Positions 52,640 through 61,518 of a DNA stretch of 64,000 nt are shown here, piece after piece. The notes below the pieces were generated by a model that was given only the letters and a program-made list of their open reading frames with translations, made no database searches and was not told where the DNA came from. The DNA comes from Bacillus salacetis (GTDB lineage Bacteria > Bacillota > Bacilli > Bacillales > Bacillaceae_B). Location: positions 1-64,000 of the forward strand of contig NZ_QXIR01000001.1 of the NCBI RefSeq assembly GCF_003581585.1. Direction: 5' to 3'. Each line of letters starts with the position of its first letter. Position 1 is the first letter of the stretch. The position numbers and the translations under genes are program-made.

Positions 52640-53983
52640 TTGAAAAACAGCGATCAATGGTCATCCAAAATCGGATTCATCCTTGCCGCAGCCGGTTCCG
52701 CCATCGGACTCGGGGCGATATGGAAATTCCCTTATATGGCTGGAACAAACGGGGGCGGAGTTTTCTTTTTGCTCTTTATTCTATTTACTATCTTAATCGG
52801 GACCCCCATCATGCTTGCTGAGTTTGTCATTGGCAGACGCGGCGGTGCTGATGCCGTCACTTCCTACCGTGTCCTGGCCCCTTCTTCACCCTGGCCGTTT
52901 GTGGGCTATTTCGGAACATTAGTGTCCTTGATTATTTTATCATTCTACAGTGTTGTCGGCGGTTGGATTCTTTCATATCTGATAAGGAGCCTTACAGGCG
53001 GTCTGACCGGAATGTCACAGGCAGAGTATGGTGCCCTGTTTGAAAACATCATTAGCCGGCCATGGGAGGTCCTCTTTACACAGGGAATTTTTATGATCAT
53101 GACAGTCCTTGTGGTCAAAGGAGGAATCAAAGCCGGGATTGAGCGTGCAAGCAAATTCATGATGCCTGCTTTGTTTGTCCTTTTCCTTGTTCTGGTTGTC
53201 CGCTCGCTTACACTTGAGGGGGCTATGGATGGGGTCCGCTTCTTATTGCAGCCTGACTGGAGCTATCTAACGGCAGAAACCGCTTTGCTGGCACTTGGAC
53301 AAGCCTTCTTTGCCCTCAGCGTAGGTATCTCGGTCATGGTGACTTATTCTTCTTATCTGCCAAAAACGGAAAACATGCCAAACTCGGCATTCAGTGTCGC
53401 GAGCTTGAATATCTTCATTTCCCTGCTGGCCGGGCTGGTCATTTTCCCTTCTGTGTTTGCGCTCGGATTTCAGCCTGACGTAGGGCCGGGACTCGTTTTT
53501 GTTGTGATTCCCGCAGTATTTAATGAAATTGCCTTTGGGGGACTATTCCTGACCATCTTCCTTGTTCTGCTCCTTTTTGCCACCTTGACTTCCGCATTTT
53601 CCATCCTGGAAATCATCGTTGCAGTCATGGAGAAAGGAAATGAGCAGAAGCGAAGCCGTTATGCCTGGTTCGCGGGGATCCTTGTTTTCGTGGTCGGAAT
53701 TCCTAGTGCATTGTCATTCGGGGTGCTGACAGACTTTCAAATTATCGGGAAATCCTTTTTCGATTTTGCCGACTTTATCACAAGCAATATCGGCCTGCCG
53801 GTTGGAGCCCTGCTGATCAGCATATTCACAGGTTATGTTTTGAAGAAATCTGCAGTGAAAGAAGAGCTCCAGCGGGGTTCGGGAATGTCCGACGGGTTAT
53901 TCCAAGTCCTTTACTTACTGATTCGTTACATCGTCCCACTCGCTATCATCGCCGTATTCCTGAATTCATTCGGCATCCTTTAA
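52640..53983 (+). CDS. Sodium-dependent transporter, SNF/NSS family
   Basis: 447 aa with about 11-12 membrane helices. Na+-coupled uptake of amino acids or amines. Helix 1 shows the family signature SKIGFILAAAGSAIGLGAIWKFPY, in parts AAAGSAIGLG and WKFPYMAGTNGGG, which holds the Na+ and substrate site. TTG 52640, AAAGGAG upstream. Divergent from the sigma-factor operon. Substrate unknown; similar to B. subtilis YocR/YhdH. Confidence 0.9.
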   Translation: MKNSDQWSSKIGFILAAAGSAIGLGAIWKFPYMAGTNGGGVFFLLFILFTILIGTPIMLAEFVIGRRGGADAVTSYRVLAPSSPWPFVGYFGTLVSLIILSFYSVVGGWILSYLIRSLTGGLTGMSQAEYGALFENIISRPWEVLFTQGIFMIMTVLVVKGGIKAGIERASKFMMPALFVLFLVLVVRSLTLEGAMDGVRFLLQPDWSYLTAETALLALGQAFFALSVGISVMVTYSSYLPKTENMPNSAFSVASLNIFISLLAGLVIFPSVFALGFQPDVGPGLVFVVIPAVFNEIAFGGLFLTIFLVLLLFATLTSAFSILEIIVAVMEKGNEQKRSRYAWFAGILVFVVGIPSALSFGVLTDFQIIGKSFFDFADFITSNIGLPVGALLISIFTGYVLKKSAVKEELQRGSGMSDGLFQVLYLLIRYIVPLAIIAVFLNSFGIL

Positions 53984-53999
53984 CACTCTAAAGCACAGA

Positions 54000-54055
54000 G
54001 GGACAGTCCCCGGTTACGTTAACGCGTTAAAGCGCGAAGGGGGACTGTCCCTTTT
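54000..54055 (+). terminator. Terminator of the Na+ symporter gene, repeat-derived
   Basis: GGGACAGTCCCC / GGGGACTGTCCC stem around GGTTACGTTAACGCGTTAA. Related sequence (GGGACTGTCCCCGG..GCG..GACGCGTTAA) recurs at 57252-57284. Confidence 0.8.
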
Positions 54056-54180
54056 CGCGCGGTGAATCGTTGATGCAAACTGTCTGCAGCCCTCACATTT
54101 TGTTCAAGGATTTCATGACTTATTTTGGCGTTGTGATGGTAAAATAATAGTGTAAAGGTTAATTTGATGGAGGGATTCAT

Positions 54181-54552
54181 ATGTCTCATTTTGGTCAGAA
54201 TTTGAAATTATTGCGTGAAGAACGGAATATCACCCAAGAAGAATTAGCCATGCGGGCGCGGCTCGGAAAAAGAACCATTGAAAAATACGAAAGCGGCAGC
54301 CAGATCCCTGATACTCAGACGATTTTGAAGCTGTCCACAGTCCTTGATGTACCGGCATCCGAAATGCTCGAAAAGGAGCTTCTGGAAAGCCCATCTCAAG
54401 GAATTGACCTGGAAATTGAACAGCTCATCAGCGAAATCGGCACCAAGAAATCCAAATTGATCCTCCGGAAAGCAAAGGAGTTTTCTGAAGAGGATTTTCT
54501 TAGGGTCATGCAGATGCTTTATGAAATTAAGTACGGTTCAGCAGTTGAATAA
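54181..54552 (+). CDS. XRE-family DNA-binding protein
   Basis: 123 aa. N-terminal helix-turn-helix (FGQNLKLLREERNITQEELAMRARLGKRTIEKYESGSQIPD, in parts NITQEELAMRARLG and YESGSQIPD), then a helical C-terminal half (about 70-120) probably for dimerisation. RBS TGGAGG, ATG 54181. Its targets are unknown; no divergent partner. Confidence 0.87.
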   Translation: MSHFGQNLKLLREERNITQEELAMRARLGKRTIEKYESGSQIPDTQTILKLSTVLDVPASEMLEKELLESPSQGIDLEIEQLISEIGTKKSKLILRKAKEFSEEDFLRVMQMLYEIKYGSAVE

Positions 54553-54641
54553 ACTTTTTTAAAAATGAAGGTATATAAGTAACCCATAGGGGCAATGCTT
54601 TTAGTAAGCTTTCTAAGTATTCCCCCTTTTGTTTTCATTGT

Positions 54642-54675
54642 GGACGATATTTATATATCGTCCTGTTTTTTATTT
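54642..54675 (+). terminator. Terminator of the XRE gene
   Basis: GGACGATAT / ATATCGTCC perfect stem followed by TGTTTTTTATTTT, about 90 nt after the stop codon. Confidence 0.85.
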
Positions 54676-55011
54676 TGAGGAGGTCGATTTCCCCAGCGCA
54701 GTCGATAGACGACTAGAATGGCTTAGATGCCCTGACCTTTTTTTTGGAATTGAGTAATTCATGAACCTCTTATGTGACACCCAAACCTGTCCTGGGCTCT
54801 TATTGCTGCTTAATGAACCTCTCACTTCTTCTGATTCATAAATCACTTCAATAACAATGGTAACTTCTCCTGATTCCTGACACCCCGGCCAAAGTCACCG
54901 ATTCCCCAATACACAAAGCCTCAATATTAACTTCCCACTCTTAGATTCATGGTGTTTTTTCACTCATGCAGGGTAGAATACAAGTACCTATTCTTATCAG
55001 GAGTGAGAGTA
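54676..55011. other. Intergenic region before yugF
   Basis: 336 bp. It holds one GATAGA motif (near 54702) and no convincing ORF or RNA structure. The frame running into yugF from 54949 has no ribosome site. Confidence 0.4.
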
Positions 55012-55899
55012 ATGAATGAGATAACTTACAAAGCTGTGATCAATGGCGCAGAAATTTTCTATGAATACCACCGTCATCCCTCTTCCAAGGAAACCTTTGT
55101 ATTGCTTCATGGATTTCTTTCATCTACTTTCAGCTTCCGGCATTTGACACCGCTGTTGAAGGAACAGTATAACGTCATCTCGGTGGATTTGCCTCCATTT
55201 GGGCAGAGCGGAAAGAAAACCGACTTTATCTATTCCTACCAAAACCTTGCCAGGACCGTCATCCTTCTCATGGAAAAACTTGAAATAGAGAATATTCATC
55301 TCATAGGCCACTCGATGGGCGGCCAGATTGCCCTCAATATCATGAAACAGAAGCCGGAGCTCGTCGAAAAAGGTATACTCCTTTGCAGCTCCGGTTACCT
55401 GAAGAAAATGAACTGGCCTGTAATGATGCTCAGCTATATTCCGTTCTTTCATCTTTATGTAAAAATGCATCTGGCCAAGTCGGGGATCCGTCAGAACTTG
55501 GAAAATGTCGTTCATGATTCTAAAATGATCAATGACGAAATGATGTTCGGTTACTTGCAGCCTTTCCTTGACGATGACATTTTCCGGGCACTGACCAGGA
55601 TGATCCGCCACCGGGAAGGCGATCTGAGCCAGCAGGATTTGAAAAAGATTCAAACTCCTTGCTTATTGATATGGGGCAAACATGACCGGGTCGTCCCTCT
55701 CAGCATTGGAAAAAGACTCGATAAAGATCTGCCGAATTCAAAATTGCTGGTCCTTGAAAATACAGGGCACCTTGTACCGGAAGAAAGACCAGAGGATGTA
55801 ACCCGGCATATAAGGTCGTTCATTTCACAGGAGTTTGAAGAGCAAAAGGTCGGAACAAAGAGTAAAAGCCAAATCTCTAATACTCTCCCTGTCACCTGA
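55012..55899 (+). CDS. yugF: Alpha/beta hydrolase YugF
   Basis: 295 aa. Serine hydrolase: LLHGFLSSTFSFR oxyanion loop, nucleophile GHSMGG (about 103-108), Asp in GKHDRVVP and His in TGHLVPEERPE. YSYQNLARTV and LLCSSGYLKK are close to B. subtilis YugF. It may be an esterase or acyltransferase; substrate unknown. ATG 55012 (CAGGAGTGAGAG upstream) is preferred over the longer frame. C-terminal extension of about 20 aa (QKVGTKSKSQ). Terminator follows at once. Confidence 0.88.
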   Translation: MNEITYKAVINGAEIFYEYHRHPSSKETFVLLHGFLSSTFSFRHLTPLLKEQYNVISVDLPPFGQSGKKTDFIYSYQNLARTVILLMEKLEIENIHLIGHSMGGQIALNIMKQKPELVEKGILLCSSGYLKKMNWPVMMLSYIPFFHLYVKMHLAKSGIRQNLENVVHDSKMINDEMMFGYLQPFLDDDIFRALTRMIRHREGDLSQQDLKKIQTPCLLIWGKHDRVVPLSIGKRLDKDLPNSKLLVLENTGHLVPEERPEDVTRHIRSFISQEFEEQKVGTKSKSQISNTLPVT

Positions 55900-55901
55900 T
55901 A

Positions 55902-55949
55902 AAGGATGTCCGCCAGAAACATTACTTTCCGGCGGACATCCTTCTTTCT
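55902..55949 (+). terminator. Terminator of yugF
   Basis: AAGGATGTCCGCC / GGCGGACATCCTT perfect stem, CTTTCT tail. Confidence 0.85.
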
Positions 55950-56053
55950 CGGGAAAACTGAGCCAAATCCAAGCAGATATTTTTCATCTTATGCCGGCAT
56001 ATTTTAACATACTAATATGAACTATATTAATTTTCACAAAGGATGTGATCTGG

Positions 56054-57217
56054 GTGCACAATTTTGATAAAGTACCAAACAGAAAAGGAACATCATCGGT
56101 AAAATGGGACATGACCAAAACGGTCTTCGGACGTGATGATGTGCTGCCGATGTGGGTTGCGGACATGGATTTCCCCCCTCCGCCTCAAGTCATTGATGCA
56201 CTTAAGGCTCGGTTGTCTCATGGCATATTCGGGTACACCTTTACAGGGGAACCATTGGGCGAAGCTGTCAGCGCTTGGATGAAAGACCGCCACAACTGGG
56301 AAATCAGGAAAAGCTGGCTGCTATACAGCTCTGGGATCGTCCCAGCCATAGCGACAATCATTAATGCTCTTACCGAAAAAGGCGACGCTGTCCTTATGCA
56401 TTCACCGGTCTATACTCCTTTCTTCAGCCTGGTCGAAAAGAATGAGCGAGTAGTGAAAAAGTCACCACTGAAAATGAAAGACGGACAATATGTGGTCGAT
56501 TTCGAAAAATTTGAAGAAAGCTTACAACAAGGCGTGAAGCTTTTCCTTCTATGCAGCCCTCACAATCCAGGCGGCCGCGTGTGGAAGCAGGATGAATTGG
56601 TGAAAATGGCGGAACTCTGCCAAAAATACAATGTACTGATCGTCTCTGATGAGATCCACGCCGACCTGGTACATAAACCAAATAAGCATATCCCAGTTTC
56701 TTCTATTAAAAATGAATTTGAAGACTTCATCCTTACACTTATCGCTCCGAGCAAAACGTTCAATATTGCCGGACTTCAGGCATCAGCCATGATCATACCG
56801 AATCAGAAATTAAGGGAAAAAGTAGCTGAGGAACAACAAAAGCAAGGGGTTTTCACATTGAATACCTTCGGTGTGGTTGGTATGGAAACTGCTTACCTGT
56901 ATGGCGGGGAATGGCTGGACAGCCTCCTTTCCTACCTGCAGGAAAATATCAGGCTGGTTAAATCGTTTGTTGAGAAAGAACTTCCGGAATTGACAGTGAT
57001 GGAGCCGGAAGCTACCTATTTGTTATGGATTGACTTCAGTCAACTTGGAAAGTCTGAGAAAGAGCTGGAAGACTTGCTATTAAATAAAGGCAAACTGGCC
57101 CTTGAGCCGGGAACCAAATACGGCAAAGACGGGGACGGGTTTTTCAGGATGAATATCGCCTGTACGCGCGAAACACTGAAAGAGGGTCTCGCACGATTAA
57201 AAAAGGCATTCAGCTAA
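56054..57217 (+). CDS. patB: PatB/MalY-type PLP C-S lyase (aminotransferase fold)
   Basis: 387 aa, the same length as B. subtilis PatB. Cystathionine beta-lyase/cysteine desulfhydrase. MWVADMDFPPPP, FGYTFTG, CSPHNPGGRVW, VSDEIHADL and the PLP-lysine site APSKTFNIAGLQAS are all intact. GTG 56054 is chosen since AAGGATGTGATC directly precedes it; GTG 56045 lies inside that ribosome site. yugF-patB order as in B. subtilis. Role in sulfur amino-acid metabolism. Confidence 0.92.
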   Translation: MHNFDKVPNRKGTSSVKWDMTKTVFGRDDVLPMWVADMDFPPPPQVIDALKARLSHGIFGYTFTGEPLGEAVSAWMKDRHNWEIRKSWLLYSSGIVPAIATIINALTEKGDAVLMHSPVYTPFFSLVEKNERVVKKSPLKMKDGQYVVDFEKFEESLQQGVKLFLLCSPHNPGGRVWKQDELVKMAELCQKYNVLIVSDEIHADLVHKPNKHIPVSSIKNEFEDFILTLIAPSKTFNIAGLQASAMIIPNQKLREKVAEEQQKQGVFTLNTFGVVGMETAYLYGGEWLDSLLSYLQENIRLVKSFVEKELPELTVMEPEATYLLWIDFSQLGKSEKELEDLLLNKGKLALEPGTKYGKDGDGFFRMNIACTRETLKEGLARLKKAFS

Positions 57218-57251
57218 AAAAGCGGAAACACTTTAACGCACCACCGCATTG

Positions 57252-57284
57252 AGGGACTGTCCCCGGCTGCGGTGACGCGTTAAT
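57252..57284. repeat. Short GGGACTGTCCC repeat
   Basis: GAGGGACTGTCCCCGG followed by a GACGCGTTAA block, similar to 54000-54035. The GGGACTGTCCC palindrome and ACGCGTTAA are shared. Confidence 0.5.
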
Positions 57285-57289
57285 GCACT

Positions 57290-57323
57290 AAAAAAGCTGG
57301 CAACCTCAGGGTTGTCAGCTTTC
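57290..57323 (-). terminator. Terminator of sodC-like gene
   Basis: AAAGCTGaCAACC / GGTTGcCAGCTTT stem and a T run on the minus strand; its A-rich side also faces patB (+). Confidence 0.85.
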
Positions 57324-57855
57324 AATTTTTCTTCTTTTCACTTGTGATCTCTCCGCAGGCGATCCGTTCTCCGGAATCCCCGGCAGGCTGAGTCATACCG
57401 TCATCCTGGCCTTCATTAATGACGATGGTTGTACCTTCTTTAGTAAACAGCGAGGTCGGACCCTTGGAAAGTGTAACCAGCGGGGCCATGATTTTTCCTT
57501 TATAAGAACCGTCACTCTCCACAATCAAGTTGGGAAGGTCGCCTGCATGAGCCCCTTCAGGGTGAAGAAGTCCGTGTTCTTTATCTTCCGGGTTGAAGTG
57601 GTTTCCAGCTGATACAAAATCAGGTGCTTCGCATTTTCCTTTTTCATGGATATGTATGGCATGCACTCCTGGAGGCAGGCCGACAAGATCCAGGTCCAGT
57701 TCCACACCGGCAGCCATCTCCTGCATCTTCACCTTGCCCAGAGAGTCACCGACAGGATTTTTGATATCAACCTCTGTCTTCTTCGGATTTTGAACTGCAC
57801 ACCCCTGAAGCAAGATTGCCGATGCGAGCAGGCCTGTCACTAGCTTTGCATTCAT
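57322..57855 (-). CDS. sodC: Cu/Zn superoxide dismutase-like lipoprotein lacking one Cu ligand
   Basis: 177 aa. Lipobox LLQGC (Cys19) anchors it outside the membrane. The SOD barrel has Cu-type His68 and His70 (IHIHEKG), bridging His86 (GNHFNP), Zn site His94, His103, Asp106 (EHG, AHAGDL), and the Cys75-Cys167 pair. The fourth Cu ligand, His in the usual VIHEG motif, is Asn147 here (VINEGQDDG). B. subtilis YojM is also known to lack Cu ligands, so this may be a Zn-only or non-dismutase member. RBS GGAGGAG, ATG 57855. Confidence 0.87.
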   Translation of the reverse strand: MNAKLVTGLLASAILLQGCAVQNPKKTEVDIKNPVGDSLGKVKMQEMAAGVELDLDLVGLPPGVHAIHIHEKGKCEAPDFVSAGNHFNPEDKEHGLLHPEGAHAGDLPNLIVESDGSYKGKIMAPLVTLSKGPTSLFTKEGTTIVINEGQDDGMTQPAGDSGERIACGEITSEKKKN

Positions 57856-57928
57856 GATATCTCCTCCAACAACAAAATCATCTCTACCATTGTTGCCTTT
57901 GTTGAAGGAAAATATTCTTACTCAATGC

Positions 57929-58135
57929 TTAAGACTGATTCTCCTCAGCTCTTCTTCTTGCTTCTTCCTCGGCATGCTTTGTCTTCTCTTCCTCTTTCTT
58001 TGATAATTTGATGATCCAACGGAATGTCAGTACGGCAGCTGTTCCAAACAGGATCATCCAGAAGGCGGCTGGAATATATTCTGTTTTATCTTCAGGAAAA
58101 TAAAGAAACAGATTTAAAATAAATGCGTTATGCAT
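57929..58135 (-). CDS. Small single-helix membrane protein
   Basis: 68 aa. Short N-terminal segment, one membrane helix (about 20-42) and a highly charged C-terminal tail of Glu, Lys and Arg (SKKEEEKTKHAEEEARRRAEE), probably an extended helix in the cytosol. RBS AAAGGAG 5 nt before ATG 58135. Family not recognised. Separate from the cyclophilin gene by a terminator. Confidence 0.75.
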   Translation of the reverse strand: MHNAFILNLFLYFPEDKTEYIPAAFWMILFGTAAVLTFRWIIKLSKKEEEKTKHAEEEARRRAEENQS

Positions 58136-58207
58136 ATAAGGCTCCTTTCAAACTTCTCAAGTTGTAGATATTATATCAATTCCGCAAAGGTAAAACCATG
58201 TCGAAAA

Positions 58208-58245
58208 TCAAAACAAAGACAGCCGGTTTCTGATACCCCGGCTGC
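58208..58245 (-). terminator. Terminator of the cyclophilin gene
   Basis: CAGCCGG / CCGGCTG stem with a U-rich tail on the minus strand. Confidence 0.75.
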
Positions 58246-58257
58246 CTGCAAACAATG

Positions 58258-59013
58258 CTATTCTTTAATGATCTCAATCTTCTCAATCACGACATCCTCT
58301 GCGGGCTTATCATTTTCGACTGTTTCAACCGCAGCGATCTTATCGACAACATCCATTCCCTCGATGACCTGTCCAAAAACGGTATGTTTATTGTCCAGAT
58401 GAGGAGTACCGCCGCGTTCCATATATGTCTCAATAGCTTTTTGGCCAAAGCCTGCTTGGACCATCTTCTCTTCTAAAGAAGGGTCAATACTGGAGTTCTG
58501 CACGATGAAGAACTGGCTTCCATTCGTGCCGGGTCCTGCGTTTGCCATGGAAAGAGCTCCACGGATATTCAGCAATTCTTTTGAGAATTCATCTTCAAAC
58601 GGTTCGCCCCATATGCTTTCTCCGCCAGTTCCCGTACCTTGCGGATCTCCACCCTGGATCATGAAGTCCTTGATGACCCTATGGAAGATAACACCGTCAT
58701 AGTAGCCTTCCTTACTGTGTGTCATGAAGTTTTCGACTGCTTTCGGTGCCTGTTCCGGGAATAATTTAATTGTGATATCCCCCATATTCGTCACCATCTT
58801 TACAGCTTTTTCATTTTCCTGGATTTCATCCGTCAATTGCGGATATTCGATATCACTGTCATCCACTGGCCCTTCCGCTTCCTGTTCCTGCTCATTTCCT
58901 GCTGTTTCGTTTTGCCCATTGTTCTGGTTCGCTTCTTCATCGTTGGCACTTCCGCATGCGGACAACATGAACAGAAGAAGCGCAGCTGCTGCAATCGCGA
59001 TATACTTTTTCAC
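58258..59013 (-). CDS. Peptidyl-prolyl isomerase (cyclophilin) lipoprotein
   Basis: 251 aa. Lipobox LSAC (about Cys20) and a long acidic linker rich in Asn, Gln and Glu (about 21-65), then the cyclophilin domain with [22 protein letters not shown] (in parts [16 protein letters not shown]), [15 protein letters not shown] and [16 protein letters not shown]. It folds proline-containing secreted proteins on the outer face of the membrane. GTG 59013 (TGGAGGAATT upstream) is preferred to the longer frame. KinB, which precedes kapB in B. subtilis, is not here; this gene occupies the space. Confidence 0.9.
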   Translation of the reverse strand: MKKYIAIAAAALLLFMLSACGSANDEEANQNNGQNETAGNEQEQEAEGPVDDSDIEYPQLTDEIQENEKAVKMVTNMGDITIKLFPEQAPKAVENFMTHSKEGYYDGVIFHRVIKDFMIQGGDPQGTGTGGESIWGEPFEDEFSKELLNIRGALSMANAGPGTNGSQFFIVQNSSIDPSLEEKMVQAGFGQKAIETYMERGGTPHLDNKHTVFGQVIEGMDVVDKIAAVETVENDKPAEDVVIEKIEIIKE

Positions 59014-59155
59014 ATTAATTCCTCCATCAATAATATTGTTTGTATGTATAATAGATGATAGTGCCAATACATGGCAACTCTCTCTATTATGAATTAGAAT
59101 GAAAGTAATTGCTATATTACGAAAGGCTGTTTTTCATTATGCAGCCATTTTTAAA

Positions 59156-59297
59156 AAGGCTGTTTTCGCCTATATTGTTGCTTTCGGAAAAGAACGAGCT
59201 GGTCTTTTCTTTCCTGCTCACAGGTTTTTTTCCGGCGATTTACCAGGATATTATTTAAAATATATAGAATAGCAACAAAGTTTACGAAAAGAGCCTT
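59156..59297 (+). repeat. MITE-like repeat, copy 3 (142 bp, internally shortened)
   Basis: Begins AAGGCTGTTTTCGCC and ends TTTACGAAAAGAGCCTT; lacks about 50 bp of the centre found in the other copies. It lies between the cyclophilin and kapB genes and abuts the kapB ribosome site (AAAGGAGG at 59299 on). Confidence 0.82.
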
Positions 59298-59315
59298 AAA
59301 AAAGGAGGAAGACAC

Positions 59316-59714
59316 ATGTCTGATTTCAATAACGGAGATATTGTAACAGCACTTTATAAAACAGGAAGATACATAGGGGAAGTCACGGATTCCCGCCCGG
59401 GAGTATATGTCGTCAAAATCCTCGCTGTCTTGAAACATCCGCGGCAGGGAGACCTGCACAATCCTAAAGATGTGGATGTGCCTCTATTTCATGAAAGAAA
59501 AGCGCTCGCTTTCAGGGAAAGAGCCAACATCCCTGATAAGATGGTGAAAGCTTATGACGGGGAAATCCCTGAATATAATGATTCGCTGATTAAATCGTTC
59601 AATGATTTAAAAGTCCAATTGGGATCCGAGGATTCGGCTTTTGCACACAAAAGCCTGGAGACATTGGAGAGTGTTAAGAGGGAATATGAATTGATGTATA
59701 GCATCTCGCTCTAA
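59316..59714 (+). CDS. kapB: KapB, activator of the KinB sporulation pathway
   Basis: 132 aa, close to B. subtilis KapB (128). It is a small cytosolic protein required for KinB to feed phosphate into the sporulation phosphorelay. NGDIVTALYKTGRYIGEV (SH3-like start), KHPRQGDLHNPKD, VPLFHERKALAFRE and NIPDKMVK are shared with KapB. RBS AAAGGAGG, ATG 59316. In B. subtilis it is co-transcribed with kinB; here a MITE-like repeat lies upstream and kinB is absent from the window. Convergent with kapD. Confidence 0.92.
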   Translation: MSDFNNGDIVTALYKTGRYIGEVTDSRPGVYVVKILAVLKHPRQGDLHNPKDVDVPLFHERKALAFRERANIPDKMVKAYDGEIPEYNDSLIKSFNDLKVQLGSEDSAFAHKSLETLESVKREYELMYSISL

Positions 59715-59721
59715 AGACCAG

Positions 59722-59752
59722 GACCCAAATCAATTGTTGATTTGGGTCTTTT
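59722..59752. terminator. Shared terminator of kapB and kapD
   Basis: GACCCAAATCAA / TTGATTTGGGTC perfect stem, T tail on the right and A run on the left; serves both convergent genes. Confidence 0.85.
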
Positions 59753-60372
59753 CATGCCATCTGATTAAAAATTTTGGATAAATCGATACGGTCGCCGATT
59801 GTGGTCGGTTCCGCTTTATCCAGGTACTTTTTATCTTTTTCGATCAGCTTATAAATATGGTACGTCGTCAGCGCATCATCAAGCGCCTTGTGATGCTTTC
59901 CGACACCTTCCCGTCCATATTCCTGTACCGCTTTCCAGAGACCCGTCTGATTTTGGTCTCCAAAAAAACGCTTGTATTCCATGGACAGATCAATGAATTC
60001 CCCCCCTTTAAAAGGAAAATCGATCCCCCCCTTGCTGCAATTTTGCCGCAGCACCTTCATATCCATGTTGCCCCAGGTGATGATTTTGCTCTTTCCTCTT
60101 TGATTCAATTCTTTTAGATACTGTACCAGTGAATGAAAAGGAATCCCATTATCCACATCACTTTGGGAAATCGATAGGAATTGTTTACACCTCTTTGTTA
60201 GTACCGGAAATGCTGAGAGCTTCACGTAGGAAGAAAACTTATCGGTCACTTTCCCATTCTGAACAGCCACCAACCCCGTTTCAATGATTTCAGGATAGAA
60301 ACCCCTGGGATATTGCTGCCTTTCCGGCATGGAAAATTCAAAATCAATGATGATCAATTGATCGCCTTTCAA
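59752..60372 (-). CDS. kapD: KapD, 3'-5' exonuclease inhibitor of sporulation
   Basis: 206 aa (B. subtilis KapD 205). DEDDh exonuclease fold: IIDFEFSMPE (Asp, Glu), ITWGNMDMKVL (Asp) and HHKALDDALT (His, Asp). In B. subtilis it inhibits the KinA pathway to sporulation. TTG 60372 is chosen because GGGGGGA lies 7 nt before it and the length matches; the open frame extends to 60456 but the extension is not conserved. Opposite to kapB, sharing a terminator. Confidence 0.9.
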   Translation of the reverse strand: MKGDQLIIIDFEFSMPERQQYPRGFYPEIIETGLVAVQNGKVTDKFSSYVKLSAFPVLTKRCKQFLSISQSDVDNGIPFHSLVQYLKELNQRGKSKIITWGNMDMKVLRQNCSKGGIDFPFKGGEFIDLSMEYKRFFGDQNQTGLWKAVQEYGREGVGKHHKALDDALTTYHIYKLIEKDKKYLDKAEPTTIGDRIDLSKIFNQMA

Positions 60373-60494
60373 CTGATGTCCCCCCAATCCTACAGTCATA
60401 CCACCACACTGCCTGACCACCCTGACAAAACAACACTGTATTTGCATTCTATTCATTATATCACGATTACACTAAAAATTATGACAATTTAAAT

Positions 60495-61360
60495 AAAAAG
60501 CGGAAGCGCCTTGTTCAGCCCCGACAGGCAAATGTTCCGAAGAGAAGAAAAGGCGCCCTTTCCTTTTATTCTCGTCGGGTTATTTGACCCCGAGGGGCTA
60601 GGCGCTGAAGCTGGATTGAATAAAAAGCGGAAGCGGCCGTTCAGCGCCGTACGGATTTCAGGGCTCTCGCATGAGATATAGGAATCACGAAGAGCGTCAG
60701 CGATTCGATGATGACTAATCGCAAGGAGAGTGACCGAAATCCGCTAGGCGCTGGCCGCTGAAGCTGGATTGATAAAAAGCGCAAGCGCCTTGTTCAGCCC
60801 CGACAGGCAAATGTTCCGACGAGAATAAAAGGCGCCCTTTCCTTTTATTCTCGTCGGGTTATTTGACCCCGAGGGGCTAGGCGCTGGAGCTGGATTAATA
60901 AAAAGCGCAAGCGCCTCAATCAGCCCCGACAGGCAAATGTTTCTCAGAGAAAAAAAGGCGCTCTTTCCTTTTATTCTCTTCGGGTTATTTGACCCCGAGG
61001 GGCTAGGCGCTGAAGCTGGATTGAATAAAAAGCGCAAGCGGCCGTTCAGCGCCGTACGGATTTCAGGGCTCTCGCATGAGATATAGGAATCACGAAGAGC
61101 GTCAGCGATTCGATGATGACTAATCGCAAGGAGAGTGACCGAAATCCGCTAGGCGCTGGCCGCTGAAGCTGGATTGATAAAAAGCGCAAGCGCCTTGTTC
61201 AGCCCCGACAGGCAAATGTTCCGAAGAGAAAAAAAGGCGTCCTTTCCTTTTATTCTCTTCGGGTTATTTGACCCCGAGGGGCTAGGCGCTGGAGCTGGAT
61301 TAATAAAAAGCGCAAGCGCCTCGATCAGCCCCGACGGGCAAATGTTCCGGCGGGAAAAAC
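60495..61360. repeat. Array of two structured repeat families (A-B-A-A-B-A-partial A)
   Basis: Type A (about 122 bp; 60495-60617, 60775-60896, 60900-61022, 61178-61301, truncated 61305-61360) has AGCGCC/GGCGCT, AGCCCC/GGGGCT and a 16-bp hairpin (CGACGAGAATAAAAGG and complement in copy 2; CGAAGAGAA with TTCTCTTCG in copy 4). Type B (about 148 bp; 60622-60770, 61027-61174) has AGCGGCC/GGCCGCT, CAGCGCC/GGCGCTG and CGGATTTC/GAAATCCG. Both begin AAAAAGCG(G/C)AAGCG and end GCTGRAGCTGGATT. Frames through them are by-products. Confidence 0.9.
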
Positions 61361-61518
61361 GTTAAGTGCCGTACAGATTGGCTTGCTGTAAAACAGGGTA
61401 AGGGGATGACAGTATCCCTGCCGGCTTTTCCCCTTGAAAAAGCCCTGGGGGTTGCAGAGACGAGCATATATTTTATATCATTAATATTTAGTAAACCGAA
61501 ATATTTTTTATAATAAAT

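Noticed and set aside
60744-61365. ORFs on both strands in the structured-repeat array (SASALFSP/DRQMFRREKK type)
   Set aside because: They follow repeat boundaries and occur on both strands; they reflect the stem structure, not a protein.
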